From Malania oleifera (Eukaryota > Streptophyta > Magnoliopsida > Santalales > Ximeniaceae), in contig NC_080428.1 in assembly GCF_029873635.1 (NCBI RefSeq), positions 68,753,601 through 68,817,600 of the forward strand: a stretch of DNA of 64,000 nt, given 5' to 3'. The translations under genes were made by a program, and so were the position numbers. The notes beneath the pieces are model-generated. The model was not told the origin of the DNA. It did no database searches and worked only from the letters and a program-made list of their open reading frames with translations. Below are positions 10,889 through 24,261 of this stretch, piece by piece (positions within the stretch are counted from its first letter, which is position 1; the number at the start of each line of letters is the position of its first letter).

Positions 10889-12919
10889 TGTTGACTTTTT
10901 GAGTCATATTATGTTTTTTATTATGACAAATATAAGGTATTTAATATTTGTCGAGTTTGTGTGTAAATAGGATCAAATTGACAAAATCATATGATGACAT
11001 ACAGTGGCTTGAAGAAAAAGAATATCCAAATTGTCCAATTTCTTTGTAATTCATATTCAATTCATTTGGTTTATAATAATTAGTTATCGGTCTATAATAA
11101 TCTGTATATCATGTATGTAGAAACTTATAGGCTCAATACCATAAATTAACCTTAGGAATCACCCTTTGCTCGGCTGACATCGGATTTTTGAGCTTAATTT
11201 AAAAGCTTAGGTCATAGACTAACTTTAGGTCACTAAGTACCTTATAACAAGTCCCTCATAACTAAAAAGTTATACCCATGTGAACAAGGGTGACCTTTAA
11301 TACTAAATCAAAACCTAAAATAAACATTGAAAGGGTCTCGATCGACCGAACCAGCCTAGTTATAATGTACTAGTTGACCAAAGTTCTGTTGGCTGAGGAA
11401 CTTAAGCCTTGGTCGACCGAACATATACAATATAAAAGATTCGGTCGATCAACCATTTTTGAACTTGAATTGTATGTTCGACTGAATTGACACATGGGGA
11501 ATTTCCAAGGTCAACCGAAATCTTAGTTCAAATTTAATCTGGTCGATCGAACCTTTAAATTTGGTCAACCGAATATACTCTGGTCAACCGAACCTTAGAG
11601 GGTTCAAAATCGCTTTAATCTGGTCGACCAAAACCTTAGTTCAAAAATGTCACAATCGATCGAACTTATTGATTTGGTCGACTGAACCTCAAATATGGTC
11701 GACCGAAACTTTCGAATTGCTTGATTTTTACCGAGGTTAAAACAAGTTTAATTTGCTTAAACTCTTTTAAAAATAATTTTAATAATTCCCTTTTTATCCC
11801 CAACAGTTAAAATATTTGGCATGTCTATATATATGGTCTTATTTGCAATATTAAGTTAGGATTAGGGATTTTGATTAGCGAACTTTCTTCTAAATTTTTG
11901 AGAGTTCTTTCTTCACATTCAAACCCTAAAACTAATCATTTGCTCATCCTTTTGAAAAATCTTTGAGTGAGATTATACTAAGATTACTTACACTCTCTTC
12001 TATAGCTTATACTCTCATTGGTTTGATTGATTGTTAATTTTGTTGAGAGTTGGGCCAAAAGGGTTTCCCGAGATTTAATCTATAAATTCATTTTTGGGGA
12101 AACCGTATTTAGCTTATGAGTCTTTACATTTTGATTGTAAGACTCTTAAACTTGTCTTGTATTGTGAAGTAAATATTTTTGACAAGCTTAGTTTACAAAA
12201 TATCTTTTGCGCTTAAAGTTTTTAAAAATCTTTTTGAGATATTTGATTATATTTACAAAATCTTTGAAACCCGATTTGTGATTGATATATTGATATATTG
12301 TTTCAAAAATGGTTTGATAATACACTCTTATACTTGATTTATTATTGACATTACCTAGAGTGCTATTACACATTGCTTGTACAGAACTTATAGTTTCTAT
12401 CTTCTTGAGGTGCATTGATTATTGCATGTGCGTATTGGTACATATCTGTTTAGTGTAAGAAACATTTTTATTGTACATAAATTTTATATATTTGATTGTA
12501 TTTTAGATGTGATATGAGGGGGTGTTGATCTATCATGTAAGGATTGGTAGGATCTTCTCTGCCTTGTAAGGAGAGTTTGTAAAGGTTGAAATTAGCCCTC
12601 AGAATTTGACGTGATTGTAAACGGTATCTCTCCACTTGTTAAATGAGCAATAGTGGTAATTCTCGGGCTTGCGAATTGAGGCGGGAACATAAACACAGTT
12701 GGCCGAACCCCGATAACATTTCTTGTGCCTGCTTTTAATTTTCGCATTTTAAAATCCCACACTTGAATGTTTATTTTTTACTATTGAAATTGATTGGGTT
12801 TGAAAATATATAAAAAGACCCTAGGTCTGTATAATACTGGTTGTGGAATTTGGACCAAATCCATGAGAAATTTTTAAATACCCAATTCACCCCCTATTGG
12901 AAATACATTAATTCCAACA
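10889..12919 (+). mobile_element. Solo LTR, copia-type (SIRE/Angela-like ends), TSD AATTG
   Basis: 2031 bp from TGTTGACTTTTTGAG to ATTCCAACA with identical AATTG duplications at 10884-10888 and 12920-12924. The start, and the 'caattcaccccc' block just before the 3' end, resemble long LTRs of plant Ty1/copia elements; the lineage is inferred. About thirteen GGTCGACCGAACC-like motifs occupy 11335-11715, followed by a TATA run at 11826-11834. A second, diverged copy is split into 41574-42832 and 54103-54591. No internal coding region lies between the duplications, hence solo. Confidence 0.85.
11335..11715 (+). promoter_or_regulatory. U3 array of GGTCGACCGAACC motifs in the copia-type LTR
   Basis: About thirteen variants of 'ggtcgaccgaac' (GGTCGACC is a perfect palindrome) lie in 380 bp upstream of the TATA box at 11826. 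The same array occurs at about 42065-42465 in the other copy. Spacing is irregular (about 20-45 bp), so it looks like a motif cluster and not a simple tandem repeat. A regulatory role is inferred. Confidence 0.55.
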
Positions 12920-12924
12920 AATTG

Positions 12925-13720
12925 GCAGAAGATGATTCATATAACCGACCTCATCTAGTGGAACTTAAGGTTTGGTTTTATTATTGTTGCTGGTTATGAG
13001 CCAATTGAGTTCAAACTCGTCTCTTCTATTTTGCAGTCTATGTTTCTTATTTTGTTAACAAGAAATGTATATAAGTAGTTTTATATTAATTATATGTTTT
13101 ATTATATTTTGTTATATTGTCACTATTTTCTTTATTTAACTAATATTAAGAATATTTTTTAAAAATAAAATTTAAGCATTGTTTAGTAATAGAGAATATT
13201 TTTTTATTTCTCATTTTTAGTTTCCCAAATATTATAAAATTTTCACTTTACTTTTTAGTTTTCTAAGACTTTTATTAAAATAGAAAAAAAATAGCAGTAA
13301 AGAGTTTATTTAGTTGTGCACAATAATTTTTTATTTTTTATTTTAAACTTTTAAAAAATTATAATAAAATGATAACTTGTTTTTAAATTTTTAAAAATTA
13401 TATAAAGTAATATTTGGAATTATAAATTTTTGAGTTTAGATTTAGATTTTTGTGAATTTCAAACAAATTCAGTACATAATCCACACGTCAAAGTTTAGTA
13501 TTCGAATTTTATGCTCCCATGCACAAAGTAAGAAGTCATAAATTTAAAAAATAAAAATAAAAAATTCAAAATTTTAAATAAATTTTAAAAATATAAAAAG
13601 TAACATTTTTATAATTATTTAAAGTGTAAATTTAAAATATTTTTTTAGAAAACAAGTTGTGTTATGTATTATATTTATATATTATATATAATTCATAAAT
13701 ATACATATCAAAATTATTGA
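12925..13720. other. AT-rich noncoding flank of the duplication
   Basis: 12930-13140 resembles 14240-14350 and 16075-16200 (a 'tataagtagttttat.tta.tatg' block then 'tattatattgtcactatt'). The rest is AT-rich with nothing recognisable. Confidence 0.4.
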
Positions 13721-13724
13721 TGTA

Positions 13725-14235
13725 ATGAGTTCGTTAGATTATAGGCCCACATGACAGAATTAGACTCAACATGACAAGTGAGAATCATGTTATGTCTAAC
13801 TAAATTGATTCTAACGTGTACATCAATAAAGTTGATGAACTTGTAGTGATTAATTATATATATTTGTATTTTTATATATCTTAATAATCAAGGAGTTTGT
13901 TCGTAAGACGAATGATTGCTTTTGAAATATTAATTTTTATCGTTGATGTTTTTTTAATATCGCGATGAATCGATCTCTATATGCCAATGGCATAATTAAC
14001 ATGGACAATTATGTTTTTTTTTAGTTTTTTTTTTAGTTTTATATGTATAATTTAAGAGTTTAACCAAATTTGTTGATATATTGGTGGGATTTTATGATGT
14101 AAAAAGAAGTTATAACTATTATGAATTTATTATAACTATGTTTAAATACTTATATATTCACCATAGGTAGTTATAATTATTTAGTAGTGATCATATATAT
14201 AAATTAATAGTTCCATTCAATGTTATTAGATCATT
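13725..14235 (+). repeat. Local duplication unit, copy 2
   Basis: Partner of 10232-10720; collinear with many substitutions and small indels. Noncoding. Confidence 0.6.
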
Positions 14236-14360
14236 TTGTGCGATTGAGTTTAATTTTTTTTTTTTTTGCGATCTATGCTTTTTTATTTTGGTAATGATAA
14301 AAATATATAAGTAGTTTTATGCTACTTATATGATTTATTATATTATCATTAGTTTTTATT

Positions 14361-15270
14361 TTCACAACGTCCCAGAGAAGGATGACGAGAAATAATAATA
14401 TTATAAGTTCAATGGAGTCGCCACTAACCCGTTATTTACCTAGGTGCAGTTAGTTCACTTAATTACTACTTGTTGATTGACAATCTAGACTAATCTTAGG
14501 TTAAGGAACAAGTAGTCTCAATCTGCATTAACTAGAATTGAGATTATGAGTTCAGTTATATGAGGGGAAATACTAACACCACCTACACACCCGTTTTACG
14601 AACGATACCTGATTAATCATAAATTATCATCAAATTAAATTTAATGGTCTTTAATTAACTCATTTAAAATAAATAAATAAATAAATAAATAATTTAAAGG
14701 AAAAATAAAAAATAAAGTTCAATTTATGAATGTTTAATAAGACCTCCAAAGGTGGTGATTTTATTAGATAAACCGCTCCTCAGAACTACTATAGATGAGA
14801 TCTGAAATATCTCTTTACCGTTTGTTTAATAATCGGAAAATACACACCCACAAATAAAATATATACAAATAGTAATGAAATAAAATCATCAAATTTGAGC
14901 AAAACATGTCCTTAAAATATTACCAAAATTTTCAAAAATTCTATAGAATTTTCCCGAAAAAATGTTCAACATTTTTTCTAAAATTTTCTAGAAATTTTAA
15001 AGACGTTTTCCTTATTTTTGTTTTTTTTTTTCATTTTTTTGTTATCCGAGTAAAAGAAAAAAAAAAGCAACTCAAATAATTTTTATATATTTTATTGACT
15101 TTTAAAATATTTCTTTCGTCTAAATTTTTTTTCAGATTTTTAAAATTTTTTTTCTAATTTTTAAAATAAATAAACAAACCAGCAGCTTAAAAGTTAGATC
15201 GATTCAACTTGCCTGAATTGGATTTGACCCAGTTGGGATGAGTGCGCCGCACGTCTCCCAGCAGTAGAGA
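14361..15270 (+). mobile_element. Truncated Ogre-like LTR fragment (U3 part)
   Basis: Starts near 'acgtcccagagaaggatgac' and carries the 'ggagtcgccactaacc' block typical of a widespread plant LTR family. It is collinear with 36475-37160 through the 'taattactactt.ttgattg' and 'gaattgggtttgacccagttg' blocks. The downstream part found in the second copy (37160-39284) is missing. The Ogre/Tat assignment is inference from this block. Confidence 0.5.
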
Positions 15271-18000
15271 CACTTGGCTCTTTTTTTATTTTCCTCTTGT
15301 TTTATTTTTTTTGATGTAGTAGGGCGACGTAAAAACATGTAAAGAAATTCACCATTTGAGTAGAAAATACTTGGAAAGATGCTCAATGAAGTATTAAAAT
15401 ACCTATTATTATTATAAGATAAAATTTAACTCATGAATTATTTCAGAAATTTAAGTTACTAGCTATTAATAACTTCTCTTAATTCACAAATAATTTCTAT
15501 GCTAAAAAGTTGTTCAACTTCATCTATATAAGGAAAAAATCTGTCCCGTGTAATCTAATTTGTTTTCCCTCTCTCTTAATTTTCGTATAAGAAGTCAATA
15601 CACTATCTTTTCTTGAATATTACACACCGTCATCCGAAAAGAGAAAAATATTAAATGTATCTATTAATAAACTATTATTTTACTATAAGATTACATCTTT
15701 TGGTTATATATGGTAACTTTCTTTATAGTATATGGTTTTTAAAAAATGTACTCTTAAATTTTAATATTTTTTTTTTCTGAAAAAATGCTTTTGCCACCTA
15801 GCACACACAAGGTTACTTTATTTGGTTACATTAATTGGTGCAGAGTTTAAATATACTTTATACGTTTTGATAATCAAAAGTTTGTCCACAAATTGAACGG
15901 TTACTTTTAAAATGTTTACAAAATAATTATTACTATCTATGTTTATTTAATGCTATACGAAATTGGACAATATATCTATACTTAACGAGCACATTATTTT
16001 ATTTTATTTTTGTTTTTTAAAGAAAATATAGTTAAATTTTAAATATATTTTTATTTTTATAATTTAATTGTTTTTCAGGTAGCTGTATTTTTTTTTTTTG
16101 TGTCAAGAAATATACATATATTATGTATAAGTACTTTTGTATTAAATATATAATTTCTAATATTTCATTATATTGTCATTAGGACTTTTTCTTTAAGTAA
16201 TATTCATAAAATAATATTCTTAAAAATAAACACAAAAGTGAAAATAATACATACAAAAGTTCACCGATTTATTATTAATAAATTTTTCACTGACAAGCTG
16301 TGACATGTCGTTCAAATCTGTCCATACAGGGAAAAAAAAAATCCTTTCAATTTGTTTTGCCACTCACATAATTTTAGCTTTAAAAATTATTAAATTATCC
16401 TTTCTTATATTTTACATACCACGAACTAAGAAGTGCACAATGTCAAGGAAGTGTAAAACTATTATTTTTGATCGAATGATATTTTTTAGTTATATATGAT
16501 AATTTTTTTTTTGTTTTTGCATTTATTTATTTTGAAAAAGTACTCTTAACTTTTAATATCTTTTTTTTCAAACGGTGGAAGACATTGTCCTCTCCTCTAA
16601 GGTTTTAAAATTTTCATTAATCTCTCCTGAGGCTTAAAAAATAACACAGACCTTTTACGAGATTTGTCAAAAATATATAATTTTTCCATCAAAGGACTTA
16701 TGTCTTTGTAAAATATAAAGAAAGTTGGTATCTTTTTGACAAATCTTATGAGAAGTATATGAAAATTTTAAAATCTCATAGAAGGTCCTTTGAATTTTAA
16801 TATATTTTGAGATATACAATATATTTTAATTGTAATTATAATATAATTTTGTATGCCCTATATTATTAAAATATTATTTGTTTCTACTAGTAGAATATAA
16901 AAAGAGTTATAATATATTTTGTAATTAATTTTGTATGCCTTGTTGTGTTATGATAATGAGAGAAGTAAGATATGTTCTTAATTTTATGTATTTTGTTTTT
17001 AAATAAAAATGTACACATATTTATATTTTGATCACAAAGTGTTATATTTTGAATAAACTTTTTTCCAATTGTTGTCGTAATTTTGATGCATAAATTTTTA
17101 TATCAAAAATAAAATATTAGGATAATGATGAAATTATTCTGAAATATATAGAATTAAGAAAAGACAAGAATTTTCTTTATCTTATATATAGCAGTCCATA
17201 ATCACAAAAGTCATAAATTAATTTGCTAAAAAAATATTTTTAATCTTTAAAAGTTTTAAAAATATTTATAATTTTTTTTCCTTCTAACTTTAAATTTCTT
17301 TCTGTTTTACAAATATTATCTTCAGTTAGAGCTAAAACTAATAAATTTAAAAATGTGAAGGACATGTGGTATGGTAAATTTATCTAATTAAAAAAAATAG
17401 AGTAATGAAAGTCAGTGTTGGAAAATATTTTCTACTTTTATTTTAAAATTTTAAAATTATAAAAAAATTAGTTAATTTTTAATTTAAAATATTTGTATGA
17501 AACAAACAAACAATAATAAGAAAATTTGAAATTATTTTCTTATGTTTATTTTAAATTCCTACAGATCTAAATTAAGTCTTGAAATTAATCATCTCAATTA
17601 TTAAATTATTTAAAATTAAAATAAATTTTTTTATAATTGATTTAAAATAAATAAAAATACGTTTGCCCTAACTAAATAAAATTTTTATTTTTTGCAATAA
17701 AAATGGTTTAAAAATTAAAAAGTAGAGAAGAAGAAATATTTTCCACCCGGTAAAAAGACGTTTCAGATTTTATTTGAGAAGGTCGTATCAACATCCATCC
17801 AAATATAAAGAAACAAAATAAAATAGCATATTGAGAAGACTGATGGAGCAATATCTGTGGGGCCCACCATCCCGACTCTCGAAACTTTCTGATTTACATA
17901 GGAAAGCGAAAAAATTAAGATTACTAAAATAATGAAAAACAAAATAATGGTATGGAGGAGAGAGAGGGGTGAAATGGACATTTTGTGGGACTAGGGGCAG
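15271..18000. other. AT-rich intergenic DNA with a short diverged duplication
   Basis: No gene supported. 15540-15790 and 16345-16570 are diverged copies of each other (shared 'ttggttatatatg' and 'gtactcttaa.ttttaatat' blocks, about 800 bp apart). 16590-16800 is an imperfect fold-back listed separately. Confidence 0.45.
16590..16800. repeat. Imperfect fold-back (MITE-like) sequence
   Basis: The arms share 'attttaaaattttcat' and 'gatttgtcaaaaa' with their reverse complements ('tttttgacaaatctta', 'atgaaaattttaaaat'). The loop region is about 50 bp. No clear terminal target duplication, so the MITE label is tentative. Confidence 0.4.
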
Positions 18001-18039
18001 GTGGGCAGCAGCGCACGAGGCAGGGGGTATACGTCTCCA

Positions 18040-18067
18040 CCGGCTACCGGCTACCGGCTACCGGCTA
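18040..18067 (+). repeat. (CCGGCTA)4 minisatellite
   Basis: Four exact 7-bp units in a GC-richer patch (17990-18130) that contrasts with the AT-rich flanks. Confidence 0.95.
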
Positions 18068-18640
18068 CCACACCTAACCTCTGTAATTCATTAATCTCAA
18101 TATCTTCCTGGGTGCTCGTGCGTGTCCGAGATTTGTACGGGTGTGTTTTATTTTTCATTAAAGATTTAAATTTTTTTAAAGATTTCTTTTTGATATTTTT
18201 ATTAATATTTTATTTTTTAAAGTTCTAGCTATACTAACTTCTTTATTTTTAATCATGATAAAAAATGGTTATTTATTTTTTATATAAATAAAATTTTTAA
18301 TCCAGATAAACCTAAAAGGGGAGATTTTAGTTAGCGGGGCATTCTCGTCAATTGAAAAAAAGAAGTTGGGGTGGAATGCCAAAAGGTGGTTAGTTGAGGC
18401 CTACTTGTGGAAATCGTAAGGCCTTTGTTGGTGCATGCACGTGCACGTCACTTGCACCCCCACAGCTAGAGCCTACCATTAGTGTTATGGTTGCATTTCT
18501 CTATCTTTAGTATTTTAAATTTTAAATGAAATCTAATACTAAAAATTTATTCAAATTCAAATTTAATAAATAATATTTTTATAATTTTTCTTTTAAAAAT
18601 TGACTATATATGTTTTTTTTTTTTATTACATAGGAACTTT
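18068..18640. other. AT-rich intergenic stretch
   Basis: No gene or repeat recognised apart from T-rich runs. A short GC-richer patch at 18410-18480 contains 'gcatgcacgtgcacgtcac', which includes a G-box core (CACGTG). Confidence 0.35.
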
Positions 18641-18803
18641 ATCCACCAAAAAGCCCTTTGGACCTCCTGGTGCAGCGCCAAACCTAAGGATCAACGTTCT
18701 CCTCCTAGATCCTACTAAGCAGGTAAAGTTCGGAATGCGGACACGACTTTCGTGCATCAGTTAGACATTCGATCAATCAGACTCTCGGGACATATCTCCA
18801 TTA

Positions 18804-18945
18804 CTATCCACGGTTCCCGCTGACTCACAGAAAACTCTCACCATCCACGGTCCCCGTTGACTCACAGAGCGAACTTTCACCATGCACGGTCCCCGTTGGC
18901 TCACAGAGTAAATTCTCACTATCCACAGGTACTTCTGACTCCGTG
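18804..18945 (+). repeat. ~39-bp tandem array, about 3.5 units
   Basis: Units start 'c(c/t)atccacgg' at 18804, 18841, 18880 and 18919 (spacings 37, 39, 39). Each reads 'tccccgttgactcacagag' then 'aactctcac'. The array sits in a GC-richer block (18640-18990) that resembles a degenerate dispersed repeat of unknown class. Confidence 0.85.
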
Positions 18946-18989
18946 TGTATATCTACCTAGAATTGAATCCTTGATGCGTCATGCTCGTG

Positions 18990-21900
18990 GGGGCAACTAT
19001 ATATGATTTTTATAGGGCTGCAGTCAGACTTTATTCGAATTTTAAGATTTGGGTTCAAGTTTGAGTTTAAAACCATCCTGAAAACCAACAATGGGTGTCC
19101 AAAGACACCACTATATTAGAAATATCAACAAATATCCCGAGACTCTCAATTATCCACGTAAGAACTTTAACCGTCCCATCTCTTTAAGGTTTTGTTTGAA
19201 ACTTAAAAAATGTAACGAAAAGTAAAAGCAAGTGTAAAAATATATCATATATAATGTTTCGTATTAAATTAATTGAATAATTCTTTTATACATGATTAAT
19301 AAATCAACTAATTTTCGAATTCTGTCTCTATAAATATTTATTAAATACCATGATACATTTTGGATTCCCATTTATTAGCAAATCAATTATGAAGGAAAAA
19401 TCTAACATTTCATTTTCAATTTATCCATAACAAAGTCCACCTAATTAAATGTACAACATTAAATGCCCTTGAATTTCAAATCATCCAACACGTTTGCAAG
19501 GACCAACTTAGCCTTGAAAAGTGCTGGCCTCACGCATCATTCCAATGCGTTTGCGCCACGTGGACCCTGTTCAAGAATCATCCGTTGCAGGGTCAAAAAT
19601 GTATTTTTATTAATTATTGAACGGGTCAAACAGTAATTAATCTTTCTAGTAGGCTCTTAACGAAATATATGAAAACTTTCGGGCAAACTTTGTAATTTTA
19701 ATAAGAAAAATTGGAAATGGGCCCAATTACCCATAGCCAGCCATCACATGGAGTGCCTCTTGAAAAATCTCAGAGTCTATAATTGGCTACTGACTGACTC
19801 CCATTACTTTTATTTCAATTTGGTCCCCGCCCCCCAATCAAAGACTACAAAATAAATAGAAAGTGCCCTTTGCGTACTAAATAAGGAAGAATTATTTGCG
19901 TCCAATTTTTAATAATCATTTATTTTTTTAAAAAAAAATTATAAAATATTAAAAAATATATAAAATTTAGATAGCGAGGATCGGTACTTTTATTTTTAGT
20001 ACAAAAGATATTGAAATTTATGAAAAAATAAATAAAAGATTAACCTTTCCTAAAATTTTAAAATTTTCTCTAAAATTTCAAAAATTTCAACGACATATTT
20101 TAATGGTTTTGGACCTAATTCTGATAAGGTATTATCTGTTTTGGTTTACTGGTCTTACATGTTTATCTTATAAAAAACGTTTCACGTAGTTGAAACCTAA
20201 ACGCTTCTCAAATTTTTCTAGCGTATATTCGATGTGAAACTGTGATATATCTCTTGATATTTATCAAAAATATATAAATATTCCCTTATATTTTGCAACA
20301 AGAAAATCTTTCCAAGAAAGCTTTTTATTTTTTTGGCAAGCATGAAGAGAGATTTGTAATATTTTTGAAATTTCAATAAAATCTTTGAAACTAAAGGAAA
20401 GGTCTCTATCTTTTTGCCCTTATTTTTATGTAGAGATATTGTTTCTTTAACCTCAAACATACGAATTTGTGGCCATCCGATTATAAAGGAGTAATTTTAT
20501 CGTTAGTTCAAGTCTTACACCAAATCGAATAATATAAAGTTGTTTTTTAATGTATAAATTAATTTTAAAAATTTTAAAATAAAGGATATTTTTTAATAAT
20601 TATTTGATAGATTCAAAATAAAAAATAAAACTATACAACATGTGGACATGGTCTTAACACATAAGATCTAACCCCCACGTGCCGTCATCAAAAAATGTCC
20701 ACAAACTTTTAAAAGGCAAAGTATTATTTTAAATTTATAAGCATTTGCTCGTACAAGTTTTATGGTTGGAAATTGACTTTTTTTCAATAATTAAATAATA
20801 AAATTTGCGCACATGATACCACTCAAAATTGTAATTTTATATTTGAAGAGAGAACCTAAAATTAAAATTGTATTGAATTAATATTAAAATTTGTTCAGAT
20901 CTATACAAATTCAAATTCAAGATTCAAAATCTATGCTCATTAAACACAATGTAAATAATTTTTAAATACCAAATATAACCTTACAATTAAATGTAATTTC
21001 TCACACACTTGATGCCATAAATAAAATAATTTATATTAGATAATCGGATCAAATGACTAACTTTTGAAGATGTGAATTTAGCCAATTGGGATTTTTTTTT
21101 GGGTCCAATAAAAAAAGAATTAAGCCGAATGAACTCCCAAGTTCACACAAAATCTGAAAGTGAGAGGCTAGCTAGTGGCAATCTTCCTTCCTTCAAAGTC
21201 ATACATAGTTGACAAAAACAGAGTATTAAATTTTAATGGGTTGAAGTTTGAACACACTCACCCATCAATATGATAAACTTTGGCATTTTAAATTATAAAT
21301 TTCCGCCATATGTGCGAACTCCAAAAAGCCCTGCAAAGTGGGAAGATACTTTTGTTTCAAAGAAAAAATGAATTTTAAATTTATAAGACTTTGTTTGGAT
21401 GAGTAAATTTTAAAAATTTATTCTTTCTATTTCTTAAACATCAAATTATTTTTTTAGATGATTAAATTTTCTTAAAAATAAAAATAAATGACATATGGCA
21501 TTAAATTGAAGTTTATTTATTGACTATGCATTTTATTTTATTTATTACTTTTCTTGATGATCAAACATAATAAAATAAAACATTTATAAGTATATTATTT
21601 TATTTATAATTTTTTTTGTAGGTTTGGTGAGTTTTACCTCCGTCCCCCTCTTAATTTCTCTTTTTTAAAAGTAAAAAAGGCTGATACAATTCATTTAGTA
21701 GTCACATTTTTTAACTTTAAAAAAATTTTTTACTTTTTTTTTATGAGAGCTTTTAAAAATATAAATTTGAAATTTTAAAAAATTAAAAGCTAATTTATTT
21801 TTTCATACAAATTATTATATTATATTATTATCTTCAATTTTTTTAAAAAAATATTGTAAAAGAATCAATGCATTAGTTACATTTCTTAATTTATTTTCAT

Positions 21901-23020
21901 CATTTTATACATATTTTTATCCTATATTTAGGAGCATAAATTTTAATTTTGAATTTAAATTTGTGTAAATTTGAAAAAAAAAAAGAGAAAAGGAAAAAAG
22001 AAACATAGTGAGTTTCATTCAAATTCATATAAGTCCAAATTTAAGATTCAAAACGTCTACTTCCAAACACTACCTTAGACATTACCAAACACTCAAAACT
22101 AACTATTTCCTTTCATCAACTCTTTCTTAACAAGGGCTTCAAACAATTTTTATAACAACTTCTGTTTCTTCCTTTTCATCAATTCTTCTTTATAGAAAAT
22201 ATCTCTTTAAAAAGTATTGAAAGGCCAAACAAAGCCTTAATGACTCGAATAATTAAGGGGGAACATTTGCCAATTGACCTTTAATTACAGATAGAATCAT
22301 TTGATTTAATTAATATTGTTCAAAGAAATTAAATATGTTTATATGTTTATATATGAAATCAAGTGCTTAATTAGTGCTCACCCAACCCTTTATTAAATAA
22401 AGTTAGGTCCAAATGTTTTTATTAAAGAAGACAAGACGAGCCTGCATGCCTTCCCACGCGCATCCAATGTCTCTAAAATCTTGCTGTCTAATTTTTTAAA
22501 TCAAAAAATTTACGAATTTTGGGTTGCCTGTCGTCATCTCATTTTTAAATTATATTCCACTTTTTTTTATGCAGGTTCAATGTGACTAATCTTGAATGTG
22601 GAGAACTAATTGGGATTTAATTAATTAATTATCCTCATTAAACTAATTAGATTATATTAATCACATTATATAATTGCTTGCACAGCTAGCTAGTTTTATA
22701 ATGTTTTATTATTATTTTTTAATCTAGAGAGGGGATCTAGCTAGATCATGTGGTTCTAATAATTAATTAATTTTTATGTTGTTTATTGTATATGACTGGT
22801 CAAGGTTAGTTAATTTGATAGATTAAGCCTTTAAAAAGGGAGAGATATTTATATTTATATATCATGTATGTAGTGTCATTAAGGTTGCGTTTGGTGGATG
22901 GAAATTTTTTTTAACAATAATATTATACAATATATAATTTAAACTCGTAACACAATTAGAGTCGGTGAGAAGTAAGATAAGGATAGAGATACACTTATGA
23001 ATTTCTCATGTGTATTATCT
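18990..23020. other. AT-rich intergenic region
   Basis: About 4 kb with no supported gene. Long poly-A/T runs and short low-complexity frames only. 20030-20460 contains weak fold-back-like sequence related in style to 16590-16800. A GC-richer patch at 19500-19570 contains 'gcgccacgtgg', a G-box core. Confidence 0.4.
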
Positions 23021-23027
23021 TTCTTGT

Positions 23028-23625
23028 ACATGAGAGAACAAAGCATTAACCTAATAACTATCTATATGAGAGAATAAAGCATTAATCTTGTTGTTGGCTA
23101 GAATTGTACGACTTTTGTTAAATCGTCTTTCGACCGTGACCACTTGGAAGGAATCAAATAATAATGGCTTGGAGGACCCGAAGTGTACTCCAGGGATCAC
23201 TATGATGCCTAAACTAGTTAAGGAATGAGAGATTCAGGTTGCAATAGTAAGTGAAGAGTGAGTGAGAATGAGAACCTTAACCTCGTCCTAGGATCCCCTT
23301 TTTATAGTGGCGGAGGCAAACGCTCCTTCAGCTTGACATTTATTAATGTGTCATTATGCTTAGGGGGGGTTATAGGTAACTTAAGAGAGGTTATACAAGA
23401 CATCAATAGCAGTTCTTAGGGAGGGTTATAGGTAACTTAAGAGCGATTATGCAAGACATCAATAGTAGCTCTTAGGGGGGTTATAGGTAACTTAAGGGCG
23501 TTTATGTGAGACATCAAATGTTAGTCTTATAACTGTCCGACCCTATGAACGTCTATTAATTTTGGGTGTATCAAACCTAATAACAGTCTACATGAGAGAA
23601 CAAAGCATTAACCTAATAATTGTCT
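23028..23625 (-). repeat. ~560-bp unit bounded by 36-bp direct repeats
   Basis: 23028-23063 and 23590-23625 share 'acatgagagaacaaagcatt' and the next 16 bp with about three mismatches. A partial third copy lies at 23070-23100. Between them are a 'tcgaccgtgaccacttggaa' block, a 'ctttttatagtgg' sequence (a possible TATA on either strand) and a 56-bp triplicate. It looks like a short non-autonomous retroelement or LTR remnant; the class is unknown and strand is a guess. Confidence 0.4.
23359..23525 (+). repeat. 56-bp tandem triplicate
   Basis: The 'cttagggggggttataggta' motif and 'acttaaga..g.ttat.caag' with 'acatcaata' repeat at 23359, 23415 and 23471, exactly 56 bp apart. Confidence 0.9.
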
Positions 23626-23786
23626 TTTTTTTTTTCTCTAATTTTTTTATGTAATAGGGCATATTTGTATGCTTTTTGTTTTATTTTAATAAAATACACC
23701 TTCAAAATTATAAAAAATATTTAATTTTACCCTATTGTTTGAAAAGAGAACGATATTTCTTTTTAAAAAATGCAAGATATATTTCA

Positions 23787-23814
23787 TTATATATATATAT
23801 ATATATATATATAT
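23787..23814. repeat. (AT)n microsatellite
   Basis: Uninterrupted AT dinucleotide run of about 28 bp. Confidence 0.9.
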
Positions 23815-24261
23815 CAAATGAGTTTTTTATATTTTCAACCAAACAAAGCCTTATGTTACTCCTTTTGTTCTTAGACAACTGCATGTGAATTATTTTCAAT
23901 CATATGCCCCTTGAAGTTAAAATTAACTATTTCTTTAAACTAAATTTTGAACTGTAAATAATCTATCCTTTTATGTTTTATGGTCCGCAAGATCTTCACT
24001 TATTATGTGTCAAAATTCTCAATATACAAATTATATGTTAATTATGATGAGTAAAAGATAGACTCGTCATTATTTTGATGGGATAGTCGTGTGAATTAAA
24101 AAGTTTCGAACACCATCGAATAATAATATAATAATAACAACAATAATAATAAGCAATAATGTAAAATGTTTTTGAGAAGGGGAGGGGCTTAATTAAGTAA
24201 TAGTCATGGATACCCATTATGTGGGTACTACATGAATTTTTTTAGAAAAAAATTATACTAA

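Noticed and set aside
18040..18067. Telomere-like repeat
   Set aside because: The unit is CCGGCTA, not the plant CCCTAAA/TTTAGGG telomere repeat, and there are only four units.
18604..18990. tRNA or other RNA gene in the GC-richer block
   Set aside because: No A/B box pair or cloverleaf found; the block is explained by a 39-bp tandem array.
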